Source: Alicyclobacillus sp. (GTDB taxonomy: Bacteria; Bacillota; Bacilli; Alicyclobacillales; Alicyclobacillaceae). Taken from it: a stretch of DNA of 54,698 nt. This document shows positions 1 to 8,705 of this stretch, in pieces. The stretch covers positions 1 through 54,698 of the forward strand of contig JAIMBT010000025.1 in the NCBI GenBank assembly GCA_023511295.1, given 5' to 3'. The stretch's first letter is position 1, and the number at the start of each line of letters is the position of its first letter. The notes under the pieces are model-generated. The model worked only from the letters and a program-made list of their open reading frames with translations. It was not told where the DNA came from and did not search any database. The position numbers and the translations under genes are program-made.

Positions 1-524
1 AGGATGCGCACCATTTCCTGTATGCGTTCAAACACCTGAAGGGTGAACCATGTGGTCATCACGAGAAACCCGATGCCCACCAAGATGCCGCCGAGCGTCG
101 CGTCGCGATGCGGCGCGTACACCGAGACGAGCAACAGCGCGAACGTGGCGTAGCTTAGCGACAGCGACAGCCAGACCACCCCTCGCCGCTGGTGAACCAG
201 CGACAGGACCAGCGGCGTGCCGAGCAGCGCAATCACCACATATAGGTAGGGGACCGCCCATCCGACGACGAAGATACAGACGTAGCTGCCGACGATGACC
301 GCGTACGGCGAACCCTTGGGCCAAGCGCGAAGCAGCCCTTCCAGCGCAACCGTGACCCCCACAAGGATGGCCGTCGGGACGGCAACCGTTCGTACCCAGG
401 ACGCCCCCGGTGCGTGCCCCCACTTCGTGTACGCCGACGCGAAGACAGCGAAGATGGCGATGGCCAGCCAGTACGCGTTCAACGACCGGCGGTTCCAGCG
501 CTGGAAAGCGTTCTGTTCCTCCAT
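1..524 (-). CDS. Multi-pass membrane protein, N-terminal part (truncated by window edge)
   Basis: This reading frame starts at an ATG at 522-524 behind a GAGGAGGGCG ribosome binding site and stays open to the window edge, so at least 174 residues are seen. After a short polar start (MEEQNAFQRWNRR) it holds five to six hydrophobic helices, roughly residues 18-35, 48-68, 75-95, 98-115, 120-140 and 147-165. It ends with an amphipathic stretch (FERIQEMVR) that looks like the start of a cytoplasmic signalling part. This layout is common in six-helix sensory proteins (chemotaxis receptors, GGDEF proteins, histidine kinases), but the output domain lies outside the window. The function is therefore inference only; the membrane topology is seen directly. 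Confidence 0.7.
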   Translation of the reverse strand, partial: MEEQNAFQRWNRRSLNAYWLAIAIFAVFASAYTKWGHAPGASWVRTVAVPTAILVGVTVALEGLLRAWPKGSPYAVIVGSYVCIFVVGWAVPYLYVVIALLGTPLVLSLVHQRRGVVWLSLSLSYATFALLLVSVYAPHRDATLGGILVGIGFLVMTTWFTLQVFERIQEMVRI

Positions 525-670
525 CCACGCCCTCCTCTCGCACCGAATCGCATCATCTCGTGTCCATTCTAGTTTCCTATACCTTCGCGTCCATGTCTAG
601 TAGAACATGCCTGTCTACACAAATTTGTCCATGCAAGTCACGACGGCCACCGCCGGGCGCCCGAGGACGC

Positions 671-1855
671 CTACTGCCGCCCCTGCGGTTGCAATTGAAT
701 CTGTTCCAGCTCCGCGAGCCCGTTGTCGGCGAATACGTCCCAGACATGCGGTTGACCGGCACCGATGGTGAACGCGACGTTCTGCGCGCGCGGGTTCGCG
801 AGTGGCACGCGTTCCCACTGGGCGATGAGGTGCAGCGCGGGACTGTACTCGTCAACCTGCACGATCCCGCTGTGGACGCGCGCCATGGTGTAGATGTGAC
901 CCGAGGCGTCGACAGCCAAGGCGTCCGGGAAGACAGTGAACTTCGTCTGCAGCGGCGTTCCGCCCGGTCCCGCGACCGGCAGGGTATTCGCCGCCGTTGT
1001 CTGTCCGGCAAATCCGCCGTCGCCAGAGGAGGAACGGTTCACTTGGTACAGGTCCATCACGGGGGCGCCGACCTTGACGTGACGGGCCTCGACGAGGTAG
1101 TGGTCTCGCGCATCGAAGGCGTACAGGGCTCCGGTAAACTGACTGGCATCGACGGTGACGATGGTCGGCTGGCCGAGTTGTCCGGGAATGTACAGGTTGT
1201 ACCGGGCACCCCCCGCTGGTGCGCCGTACGGGAGGTGCAGGGAGACGCCGAACTCGTCCCCAGACCGCACAGAGAAGTCGCCCCCGACCCAACCTTTGTA
1301 CAGGCTTCGCTGGAGAATGACATGACCGTGCTCGTCCCATTCCACGGCGAACGATGTGTCCTGGAGGCGATTGACCACCATCAGTGCGTTGCCGCTGAGG
1401 TACAGGCTCCAGTCCCCGTCGCCCGCGAGCGTATGCAGGTTGTACACCGGCACGTCCTGTGCCACCCAGTGCCCGCCCTGCGCCACAGACGTGTACACCA
1501 TGTCGCCGTTCGCAAACGACTCCCACGTGACGTAGACGGCTCCGTCGACCTCGCTGACCGCAATCTGGTCGTCGTGGACATCGAACAGGTGCTGCGGGTC
1601 GAAGGTACCGCCGGCGAAGGGCTTGTCCGCCGCGTACGACGCCGCCGCAGCGGCGGTGTCGATACCGACCGCTCCCTGGCCAGCACTTGCGGTGGCGGTG
1701 CCGTTCTCAGCCGCTGAATGGGTCCTGCCTCCCGCCGGCCCCGGCATGAACCACCCGCTCGGGTCCGCCGCACATCCCGTCAGACAGGCTGCCGCCAGGA
1801 TGGTTATCGCTGTCGTACGCCAGCCGTGAAGTCGATCCGTCCTTCCCGATTGCAC
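671..1855 (-). CDS. Secreted lipoprotein of unknown function, beta-propeller-like
   Basis: A 394-residue lipoprotein. I chose the GTG at 1855 because GAGGGGG lies seven bases upstream; in-frame ATGs at 1888 and 1915 have no such site. Residues 12-27 form a signal peptide ending in the lipobox LTGC, with the lipidated cysteine at residue 28, so the protein should sit on the outer face of the membrane. The mature part is rich in short beta-like repeats such as HLFDVHDDQIAVSEVDGAVY and DHYLVEARHVKVGAPVMDLY, which suggests a propeller fold. No catalytic motif is recognisable. It lies downstream of no obvious partner and 146 bases from the end of the window-edge membrane gene. A sensor, binding or envelope role is possible but not shown. 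Confidence 0.75.
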   Translation of the reverse strand: MQSGRTDRLHGWRTTAITILAAACLTGCAADPSGWFMPGPAGGRTHSAAENGTATASAGQGAVGIDTAAAAASYAADKPFAGGTFDPQHLFDVHDDQIAVSEVDGAVYVTWESFANGDMVYTSVAQGGHWVAQDVPVYNLHTLAGDGDWSLYLSGNALMVVNRLQDTSFAVEWDEHGHVILQRSLYKGWVGGDFSVRSGDEFGVSLHLPYGAPAGGARYNLYIPGQLGQPTIVTVDASQFTGALYAFDARDHYLVEARHVKVGAPVMDLYQVNRSSSGDGGFAGQTTAANTLPVAGPGGTPLQTKFTVFPDALAVDASGHIYTMARVHSGIVQVDEYSPALHLIAQWERVPLANPRAQNVAFTIGAGQPHVWDVFADNGLAELEQIQLQPQGRQ

Positions 1856-1964
1856 CTCGTTGCCCCCTCGTCGCTCGTTTCTCTCCATCCTACCGTATCT
1901 GAGACCTCGGCGCACCGCTCAGACGCGGGCGGGGGCGCGCCCCGCCCGAGCCTTCGGGTAGTAG

Positions 1965-2285
1965 TTACCACCACCACGGGCTGGCCAGGGCGCCGAGCGT
2001 CAAACCGGTCAGGGCACCGAACGCGAAATAGCTCGCTGGCCAGTACACCAGCTCCACGCCGCTGGGGTCCGATGAGCTGCCGGCTGAGCTATCCCCCATC
2101 AGCCGCACCGCGTCATCCGCCTGGCGCAGACCAGATGCCAACCGCGTTCCGGGCGGGTGCTGAACCACGTAGATGCCGTGTGGTGCGACGGAGGTCAGCG
2201 TGCCGTGATAGACCGATCCGTTCACGTGGTGAACGAACACAGGCCGCCCGACCATTCGCGTCGCGACCGGATACAACGGGTGCAT
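1965..2285 (-). CDS. Small hypothetical protein with hydrophobic C-terminus
   Basis: A 106-residue protein. The ATG at 2285 is preferred because a purine-rich GGGGGAAGGGGG lies about eight bases upstream; the frame is open further upstream to 2462 but that part is arginine-rich and unlikely. The N-terminal half holds a compact module with VGRPVFVHHVNGSVYHGTL followed by SVAPHGIYVV, the kind of small SH3/Sm-like barrel often seen in short Bacillales proteins. The C-terminal 25 residues are hydrophobic (YFAFGALTGLTLGALA) and end in three tryptophans, so it may be membrane-anchored. It is transcribed divergently from the helicase gene. I do not recognise a named family. Confidence 0.6.
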   Translation of the reverse strand: MHPLYPVATRMVGRPVFVHHVNGSVYHGTLTSVAPHGIYVVQHPPGTRLASGLRQADDAVRLMGDSSAGSSSDPSGVELVYWPASYFAFGALTGLTLGALASPWWW

Positions 2286-2536
2286 GCGGTAAACCCCCTT
2301 CCCCCCGTACAAACTGACGGGTACCGTATCGTATGTCCCGGGGCGCTTGGCCAGCCCGGGCGGTTGTCCCTCCCAGGCACCGTTGCCGAGCCTGAACCAG
2401 GGCCGACGGGGAGGCGAAATCCTGCAACCAGCGACGGTCGGTGGACGCTTGTCCTCCCGCACCGCACCCAGGTTCGGTTATGATTAGGAAGGTATGGATG
2501 TCCCGTGTCCCATGGCCCCGCCTGGAGGTGGTTCCC

Positions 2537-5500
2537 GTGCAGCTTCACGGCGTCTGGCTCCCGCAGCGGATGTTCGTCTACGCAACCGAAGCCGATCTGT
2601 CCGTCGCAGACCCGGTCACGTGGCTGCCCATCGTACGCCTGCTCGGGTTGTCTTTGCACCCGAACGAGCAGGTTCAGCGCTGGCTGTACCTCCCACAATG
2701 GCCACCTTCGCGCGAGACCACACGGGACCGAAGCCGTGCCCCGCGGCCCCGACGCATACCAGGCCTGGACGTGACCGCTTCGGACGCGTTTCGCTTCACC
2801 CTGCAGTTGTCCGACCTCGGAGACCCGTATCGGCTGACGGCGCGCGGTCTCTCCATCGGACCCGACCTGTTCTATTGGCAGGCAGTGTCGCGATTCGCCC
2901 TCGACCTGCTGTATCGCGGGCGGTTCACCCCTGGACTCCGCTTGCAGGCGAACACCACCCGCCACTTCGTCGAAACCGCAGCCGTGTGGCAGGCGGACAC
3001 CTCCCTGCCGCGCGACACCGCCTGGCAGTCGTACCTCGCCGACAGCATGCCGGCTGCCTGCAGCAACTTCAGCGCCCAGGATGGCGGGCGACTGTACGGA
3101 CTCCCGCCAGCGGAGCTCTTGGCGGCTGTGCTCGACACCTGTATCGACACCTTCGTCCGCGAGGTGCTTCACGGGCCGGGCACGGCCGACGCTGGAGTGT
3201 CTGCCGATGTGCGCGTGATGCACCCCGGCCGCCGACGTCAGTTTGAGCAGTGGTTCGAGGGCCTGTTCGATCCCCGCCCCGTGCCAACCTACAGCACGCG
3301 AACGGACGCGCAGCAGTTGGAGGAACTCATCGTCCGCTGGGTGACCCCCACGCCGGCGAAGTCCCCCGTCCGGCTCGGGTTCCGACTCGAGGAACCCGCC
3401 GAGGGGGATTCCGAAGTCGGGACAGATTCGCCTCCGCACACAAACCTGGATACGGACGCAGTCGTGTGGCGGCTCACCCCGTTTGTGCAGGCCGCCGCGG
3501 ACCCCAGCCTCACCGTCAGCGCAGACGACCTGTGGCGCGGAGCAGGCGCTGCCCGCGTGTTCCCAAACCTCACTCCGCCCCAAGTGCAGTCGCTGGCGGC
3601 CGGGCAGTGGCGCACCGCGCTGGATGTCTTCCCGACCCTCGCTGGGTGGACCGCCGACCCCTCGGCGCCAACCGCCGTTGGGCTCTCCACCTCGCAGGCG
3701 TACCACTTCCTGTCGGTCGGGGCGCCGGCCTTACAACAAGCCGGATTCGTCGTGCAAGTACCGAGCTTCTGGACGCGTGCAGGCAGGCGTCGGCTGCGGG
3801 TTCAACTGCAACCCCACCACCGCGCGGCGGGTTCGCCCCAGAGTCCCACCCGTTTCGGCCTCGCGGAGTGGATGTCGTTTCAGGCCGCCGTCAGCCTCGG
3901 CGACGAGCGCCTGTCGGAGCAGGAACTCACTCGTCTGGCGGAGGCCAAATCGCCGCTTGTACACCTGCGCGGCCAGTGGACGGAAGTCTCGCCACAGGCG
4001 GTCGAGGAAGCCCTGCACTTCCTGCGCGCCCATAACGGGCGAGTCTCCATCTTTCAGCTCCTGGAGCAGATGGCGGAGTCGTCTTCCCAGACAACCGTCG
4101 CTAGGGATGACGGCGAGGTCGACGTGGTGTTCGAGTACAACTTGCCGGACGAGGTCCTCTCCTTCGTGGAAGGCCGCTGGACCCCGCCGCAGCTGGCCAC
4201 ACCGGTCAGCCTGCGCGCAGAGCTTCGCCCGTACCAGCAGCGCGGTTTCGAGTGGCTCGCCGCCCTGACCGATCTCGGCGTCGGCGCCTGCCTCGCAGAC
4301 GACATGGGCCTTGGCAAGACGGTGCAACTGATTGCCCTGCTCTGCGACCTGCACGAGCAGACGGAGCCCGCCCGCCGCTCCCCGGCGCTCATCGTCTGCC
4401 CCACGTCCGTCCTCGGCAACTGGCAACACGAGCTGCAGCGCTTCGCGCCACGCTTGCGCACCTTGGTCCACCACGGCAGCCGCCGCGCGACGGAGGCAGC
4501 ATTTGCAGAACAGGCCTGCGCACACGACGTGGTGCTGACCACGTACCCCCTGCTGCTGCGGGACGAGGCGGCGCTTGGCAGCGTCGACTGGAGCGTGATC
4601 GCCATCGACGAAGCACAGCAAATCAAGAACAGCGCAAGCAAGCAAGCGCGGGCGCTGTACCGGATTGCCGACCGAAACGCGGGACGCACGCGGCGGATTG
4701 CGTTGAGCGGGACGCCGGTCGAGAACCGGTTGGCAGAGCTCTGGTCTGTGTTTCGCTTCCTCAACCCCGGGTATCTCGGGAATCGTGAGCGGTTCCAGGA
4801 ACGGTTTGCGCACCCCATCGAGCGGCACCACGACGCGGAGAAGGCGGCACTGCTGCGCGCCATGGTGGCGCCGATGGTGCTACGCCGGGTGAAGACGGAT
4901 GCGGCCATCGCACCGGAGTTGCCGGAGAAGATTGAGGCGAAGGAGTACTGCCCGCTGACCCGCGAGCAGGCCTCCCTGTACCAGGCGACCGTCGACGACG
5001 TGATGCGGCGAGTCGAACAGACCGAGGCGATGGCGCGCCGCGGGCTCATCCTGGCGAGCCTGACGCGGTTGAAGCAGATCTGCGACCATCCAGCCCTGTT
5101 CCTTCGGGACGGCAGCGCGCTCGAAGGCAGATCTGGCAAACTGCAGCGCTTAACGGAACTGTTGCGGGAGATTCGAGACGGTGGCGAAGCAGCACTGGTA
5201 TTCACGCAGTACCGCGAGATGGGCGAGCTGCTGGTTCAGCACCTGACGCGAGCTCTCAAGGAGGAGCCGCTGTTCCTGCACGGCGGCGTGCCCAAACAGC
5301 AACGGGACGAGCTGGTGGCGGCGTTTCAGGCGCCGGGGGGGCCGGGTGTGTTTGTCCTCTCCATCCGGGCAGGGGGCGTCGGCCTCAACCTCACGCGGGC
5401 CAGCCACGTCATCCACTTCGACCGCTGGTGGAACCCTGCCGTAGAGCGACAAGCGACGGACCGGGCGTTTCGCATCGGCCAGACGCAGACCGTTGAGGTG

Positions 5501-5683
5501 CACACCTTCATCTGCCAAGGGACGTTGGAGGAGCGGATCGACGAGATGATGGAGGAAAAACGATTCCTGTCGGAGCAGGTGATTCGGTCGGGCGAAGGGT
5601 GGATTGCCGAGCTCGGCGCGGATGAACTGCGCCACCTGTTCTCACTGCGCAAGGGCTACCGGACGGGAGGTGACGAAGCGTGA
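2537..5683 (+). CDS. SNF2-family DEAD/DEAH-box helicase (YwqA-like)
   Basis: A 1048-residue ATP-dependent DNA translocase of the Swi2/Snf2 type, with no identifiable methylase or nuclease attached. The first 500 residues are the poorly conserved bacterial SNF2-associated region. The motor follows: Walker A in ADDMGLGKTVQL near residue 588, DEAQ box in AIDEAQQIKNS near 689, motif III SGTPVENRLAELWSVF near 724, and motif VI QATDRAFRIGQTQ near 971. The GTG at 2537 has the strongest ribosome binding site (TGGAGGTGG), giving VQLHGVWLP as N-terminus, which fits the family; an ATG at 2498 is the alternative. The stop overlaps the SWIM-protein start, matching the ywqA-ywqB pair of Bacillus. A role in DNA repair or recombination is inferred from the family. 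Confidence 0.92.
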   Translation: MQLHGVWLPQRMFVYATEADLSVADPVTWLPIVRLLGLSLHPNEQVQRWLYLPQWPPSRETTRDRSRAPRPRRIPGLDVTASDAFRFTLQLSDLGDPYRLTARGLSIGPDLFYWQAVSRFALDLLYRGRFTPGLRLQANTTRHFVETAAVWQADTSLPRDTAWQSYLADSMPAACSNFSAQDGGRLYGLPPAELLAAVLDTCIDTFVREVLHGPGTADAGVSADVRVMHPGRRRQFEQWFEGLFDPRPVPTYSTRTDAQQLEELIVRWVTPTPAKSPVRLGFRLEEPAEGDSEVGTDSPPHTNLDTDAVVWRLTPFVQAAADPSLTVSADDLWRGAGAARVFPNLTPPQVQSLAAGQWRTALDVFPTLAGWTADPSAPTAVGLSTSQAYHFLSVGAPALQQAGFVVQVPSFWTRAGRRRLRVQLQPHHRAAGSPQSPTRFGLAEWMSFQAAVSLGDERLSEQELTRLAEAKSPLVHLRGQWTEVSPQAVEEALHFLRAHNGRVSIFQLLEQMAESSSQTTVARDDGEVDVVFEYNLPDEVLSFVEGRWTPPQLATPVSLRAELRPYQQRGFEWLAALTDLGVGACLADDMGLGKTVQLIALLCDLHEQTEPARRSPALIVCPTSVLGNWQHELQRFAPRLRTLVHHGSRRATEAAFAEQACAHDVVLTTYPLLLRDEAALGSVDWSVIAIDEAQQIKNSASKQARALYRIADRNAGRTRRIALSGTPVENRLAELWSVFRFLNPGYLGNRERFQERFAHPIERHHDAEKAALLRAMVAPMVLRRVKTDAAIAPELPEKIEAKEYCPLTREQASLYQATVDDVMRRVEQTEAMARRGLILASLTRLKQICDHPALFLRDGSALEGRSGKLQRLTELLREIRDGGEAALVFTQYREMGELLVQHLTRALKEEPLFLHGGVPKQQRDELVAAFQAPGGPGVFVLSIRAGGVGLNLTRASHVIHFDRWWNPAVERQATDRAFRIGQTQTVEVHTFICQGTLEERIDEMMEEKRFLSEQVIRSGEGWIAELGADELRHLFSLRKGYRTGGDEA

Positions 5684-6687
5684 CGGAGGAAAACTGGGGT
5701 GGCACAGAGACCACGAGTTGGTCCGGCACCTGGCGGGAGATGATGGGGACGCTGGCGGCATTTGCGGACGCAGGGCGCTTCGAGCGCGGTCTGGCCTACG
5801 AAGCGAACGGGCAGGTGTCGAGCTTGTCCCTGTCGGTTTGCAGCATCTTCGCCCAGGTCCGCGGTGGCCGGCCACAGCCCTACAACGTCTCCGTTCAGAT
5901 TCGCCCGATTCCCGCAGCGGTGTGGCACCGCCTGTTGACCCGCCTCGCCGACCAACCGCAGTTGGCGGCCGACCTCGCCGACGGCAGGCTTCCGAACGCC
6001 ATCGATGCCTTGCTGGCGATGGACGGCTGCAGCCTCGTGCCGACGCCGGACGAGATTGAGTCGGTGTGCGACTGTCCAGACTGGGCCAGTCCCTGTAAAC
6101 ACGCGTACGCAGTCTTCGCTGCAACCGAACGGGCGATTGCGGAACACCCCTTGCAACTGCTGACCTTGCGCGGCATGCCACAGGCCATCTGGCTGGAGCG
6201 CGTTCAGCAGGCGGCCGCCGTTGCCGAAGCTGCTCAATCCGCCCGGGCCTCCGCACCGCCGACCCACGGACGGGCTCGATGGATTGATCCCGACATGACC
6301 CCCACGCCGTGGGGCGTGCACCCGCAAACCGGCAAGCCCATCACGCCACAGGAGCGGATCCGCCAGTTGGCAGAGCAAGGCCCGGCGGCGTTCTGGTACG
6401 GTCCGCCGCCGGTCGGCGCCCTGGGTGGGGCGGAGGGTACACCGAGCCAGGCGAATACCTCCGCGTCCCAGGCGGAACTCGCATGGCCCACCTGGCCGGA
6501 CTGGGATCCGCTGCAAGTCACACCAACCCCAGATCCAAAGACGCAGTTCGCCGTCCACACGTGGCGCAAGCCGCCTGTCGCCCTGCCGGACGACCGGGCG
6601 CTGGAGACGCTCGGCCGCCTGTATCAACAGGTCTCGGAACGGGCAGCGATGATCCTCCAATCGGGCACGGACGCCCTCCGGACATAA
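5680..6687 (+). CDS. SWIM zinc-finger protein (YwqB-like), partner of the helicase
   Basis: A 335-residue protein starting at the GTG that overlaps the helicase stop by four bases (GTGA), behind GGGAGGTGAC, so the two genes are translationally coupled. Residues 130-141 read CDCPDWASPCKH, a CxCx6CxH zinc-binding SWIM finger. The N-terminal 125 residues resemble the part that precedes the finger in helicase-associated SWIM proteins (RFERGLAYEANGQV). The C-terminal 130 residues are proline-rich and probably flexible. SWIM proteins beside SNF2 helicases are thought to help DNA or protein binding by the helicase; the exact job is not known. No clear terminator follows. Confidence 0.88.
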   Translation: MTEENWGGTETTSWSGTWREMMGTLAAFADAGRFERGLAYEANGQVSSLSLSVCSIFAQVRGGRPQPYNVSVQIRPIPAAVWHRLLTRLADQPQLAADLADGRLPNAIDALLAMDGCSLVPTPDEIESVCDCPDWASPCKHAYAVFAATERAIAEHPLQLLTLRGMPQAIWLERVQQAAAVAEAAQSARASAPPTHGRARWIDPDMTPTPWGVHPQTGKPITPQERIRQLAEQGPAAFWYGPPPVGALGGAEGTPSQANTSASQAELAWPTWPDWDPLQVTPTPDPKTQFAVHTWRKPPVALPDDRALETLGRLYQQVSERAAMILQSGTDALRT

Positions 6688-7051
6688 ACTGAGGGCCTGT
6701 TGGTGGGCACCCGTGGTGTACACAGGGGCTGGTTGGTCCGGGGGCGGAGTGGCCCCAATGTCTGGGTCCGGCACCACACCCCACCTAGACAGCGTCGCGT
6801 CGGACCTGAAGGCGCAGGTGACATGGACTCATCTGTGCAACTGCAGGTCGGAGCGGACGGCAAAGCGGCTCATTACGGATCGGGTTCGTCGGATGTAGAC
6901 GAGCCCCCCAAGTCGCCCCATGTCTGTGGTTCCCGTGCGAGTGCGGGCCCGCAACCGGGTTCCCCGAATCGGACAACTTTTCACGCAACATCATGGACAC
7001 CGGCGGGCCGATCCCTAGGATCAAGGATACAGAGATGAGGAGGGACGCCTC
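6688..7051. other. Gene-free spacer of 364 bp
   Basis: No convincing coding frame lies here. A short inverted repeat with 5-bp arms, GATCC and GGATC around CTA (7010-7022), sits just upstream of the next gene's ribosome binding site. Nothing else stands out beyond a weak GGGGC/GCCCC hairpin near 6740. Confidence 0.5.
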
Positions 7052-7711
7052 ATGGGTTTCCTGGATGCGTACGAAAAACTGTTGGAGTTTCACCGCTCGC
7101 GGCGCCGTGGACCGGCTTTGAATCGACTGCTGCCCGACTTGGGCCCGGGGGAGCGGAGTTTCTTGAAAGCGGTCTGGTGGCCGCTATTCCGAAACTTCGA
7201 AGGCCTGCACCCCGAATATGAGGTCCATGACCCTGGCTATGGCACACGCTTCATCGACTTCGCCTATATCCGCCCGGGGTTTCGACTCGCCGTCGAAATT
7301 GACGGTGCGACCACGCATTGGCGCGAGATCACGCAGGAGCAGTTCTCCGACCACTGCCGTCGCCAAAACACCCTCGTGATTTCCGGCTGGACCGTGTTGC
7401 GGTTTTCCTACCTGGACGTCGTCCAGCGCCCACTCGATTGCCAACGCTCTATCCGACAGTTGCTTCAGCAATTCGGCCCGATACCGCAGCTCCCCCTATC
7501 CCCTTGCGAGCGAGAACTGGTACGCTTCGCCAGCCGGTCTGCAACCCCGGTTCGCCCTGCGGCCGCCGCGATGCATCTGCACGTATCTACGAAGCACGCA
7601 CGCAAACTTCTCCATAGTCTCGTGGCGCAAGAATGGCTGGAACCCGCCGGAGGCCAAGTCCGAGTGACCGCGTACCGCCTGCATCCGTCGAAAGCCGCTT
7701 TCCGGATTTAA
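7052..7711 (+). CDS. DUF559-like endonuclease-fold protein with C-terminal helix-turn-helix-like part
   Basis: A 219-residue protein with a good ribosome binding site (GAGGAGGGACGCCTC before ATG). Residues 60-125 carry the hallmarks of the DUF559/Vsr-like nuclease fold: D69 in RFIDFAYI, then E82-x-D84 in LAVEIDGATTHWR, then CRRQNTLVISGWTVLRFSY. These match the D...ExD arrangement and the late R-x-N-x-L...GW-x-V-x-R-F segment of that family. Residues 150-215 (FASRSATPVRPAAAAMHLHV, then KHARKLLHSLVAQEWLEPAG) look like a winged helix-turn-helix, unusual for the stand-alone family. It could be a DNA-repair or defence nuclease; the catalytic role is inferred from motifs. It is the last gene before the 125-bp repeat block. 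Confidence 0.72.
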   Translation: MGFLDAYEKLLEFHRSRRRGPALNRLLPDLGPGERSFLKAVWWPLFRNFEGLHPEYEVHDPGYGTRFIDFAYIRPGFRLAVEIDGATTHWREITQEQFSDHCRRQNTLVISGWTVLRFSYLDVVQRPLDCQRSIRQLLQQFGPIPQLPLSPCERELVRFASRSATPVRPAAAAMHLHVSTKHARKLLHSLVAQEWLEPAGGQVRVTAYRLHPSKAAFRI

Positions 7712-7740
7712 GGATGTTGAAGCGCAAACCCGCGGCGTGG

Positions 7741-7785
7741 CGTTCCGCTATGGTCCGCCCGATAGGGTCCGCCCGCTATGGTCCG
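7741..7785. repeat. Short imperfect repeat of a GGTCCGCCC element
   Basis: The element GGTCCGCCC occurs three times within 45 bases (starting near 7752, 7766 and 7781), each preceded by CTAT or GATA-like bases. It sits directly before the large tandem repeat and may be a degenerate edge of it or an independent simple repeat. Confidence 0.6.
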
Positions 7786-7811
7786 CCCACTCCCTCCATA
7801 CCTGCTCAGAC

Positions 7812-8354
7812 TAGGGAACGGCGGTACGCTATCCGCCCCGACGGGCCCGGCCTGACCCCGCTGAACCCCGTGTGCAACCCCAACAGCGGAACGCCGTTCC
7901 GCTGTTTCCTCACACTCGCCCCATCCCGACTGCCATTAGGGAACGGCGGTACCTTACCCACTCCAAAGGCCCCATCCTGACCCCGCTGAACCCCGTGTGC
8001 AACTTCAACAGCGGAACGCCGTTCCGCTGTTTCCTCACACTCGCCCCACCCCGGCTCCGATTAGGGAACGGCGGTACCCTATCCGCCCCGACGGGCCCGG
8101 CCTGACCCCGCTGAACCCCGTGCGCAACTCCAACAGCGGAACGGCGTTCCGCTGTTTCCTCACACTCGCCCCATCCCGACTGCCATTAGGGAACGGCGGT
8201 ACCCTATCCGCCCCAAAGGCCCCATCCTGACCCCGCTGAACCCCGTGTGCAACTCCAACAGCGGAACGCCGTTCCGCTGTTTCCTCACACTCGCCCCATC
8301 CCGGCTGCCATTAGGGAACGGCGGTACCCTATCCGCCCCAAAGGCCCCATCCTG
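7812..8354. repeat. 125-bp tandem repeat, four full copies plus a partial fifth, with perfect palindromes
   Basis: Each unit starts with TAGGGAACGGCGGTACC-like sequence (at 7812, 7937, 8062, 8187 and 8312) and holds a perfect inverted repeat with arms CAGCGGAACG and CGTTCCGCTG around one base (7884-7904, 8009-8029, 8134-8154, 8259-8279). The period is exactly 125 bases throughout. The central base of the palindrome is C in copies 1, 2 and 4 and G in copy 3. The spacer part comes in two versions: CCGACGGGCCCGGCCTGAC in copies 1 and 3, and CCAAAGGCCCCATCCTGAC in copies 2, 4 and 5. Short open frames across the repeat arise only because the units are near-identical. There are no unique spacers, so this is not a CRISPR array. 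Confidence 0.95.
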
Positions 8355-8393
8355 CCGGATATTCAGTCCATTTCCAGTCATTTCGACGCACCG

Positions 8394-8421
8394 TTGCAAG
8401 ACGGAAGGTGTATGCTAGAAT
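8394..8421 (+). promoter_or_regulatory. Candidate sigma-A promoter with extended -10
   Basis: TTGCAA at 8394-8399, a 16-base spacer, and TAGAAT at 8416-8421 preceded by TGC, an extended -10. It lies in the only AT-richer patch between the tandem repeat and the flavoprotein gene and points toward that gene. Confidence 0.5.
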
Positions 8422-8437
8422 GACAATGCTTATCCAA

Positions 8438-8512
8438 TCGGCGCATCGACTTATCGACGCATTGGCGCACCGCCTTATCGGCGCATCGGCGCATCGGCGC
8501 ATCGGCGTACCG
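8438..8512. repeat. Low-complexity repeat of GGCGCATC and relatives
   Basis: About eight degenerate copies of an 8-10-base element (ATCGGCGC, ATCGACGC, ATTGGCGC) run head to tail, with a perfect stretch of GGCGCATC units around 8478-8502. Such simple repeats are prone to copy-number change by slippage. Confidence 0.75.
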
Positions 8513-8705
8513 GCGACTCTACAGAGCCTTCGCCCCTCGCCCCGCGACCTACTGGCGACCCGCCGGCGCATTCGCGGCCCGGGCCGCCGCGGCGCAGGCC
8601 AGCCGCGCGCCAAACGCGCATCGCGCCACAGCCCAGTACCCTGCCGTGCGCCGCAGCAGAGCACGGTACCGGGCTCCTCAACATGCGGGATGGAGGTGTC
8701 GAGCC

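Larger units (their letters stand above)
8355..8705. other. Leader region upstream of the flavoprotein gene
   Basis: This stretch of 351 bases holds a likely promoter (8394-8421), then a low-complexity block (8438-8512), then GC-rich sequence with no convincing gene up to the ribosome binding site GGAGGTG of the next gene. The long distance between promoter and gene implies an untranslated leader of about 280 bases if that promoter is used. Confidence 0.5.

Noticed and set aside
28-543. 171-residue minus-strand open frame
   Set aside because: It is arginine- and alanine-rich out-of-frame sequence; the adjacent frame encodes clear membrane helices with a good start at 524.
2222-3706. 494-codon antisense frame inside the helicase
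   Set aside because: Shadow of the helicase N-terminal region; no recognisable domain and no start site.
7872-8230. Overlapping 77-residue open frames across the tandem repeat
   Set aside because: They exist only because repeat units are near copies; they have no ribosome binding sites, and the same peptide repeats with each unit.
7812-8354. CRISPR array
   Set aside because: The period is 125 bases and whole units are near-identical, with no unique spacers and no cas genes.
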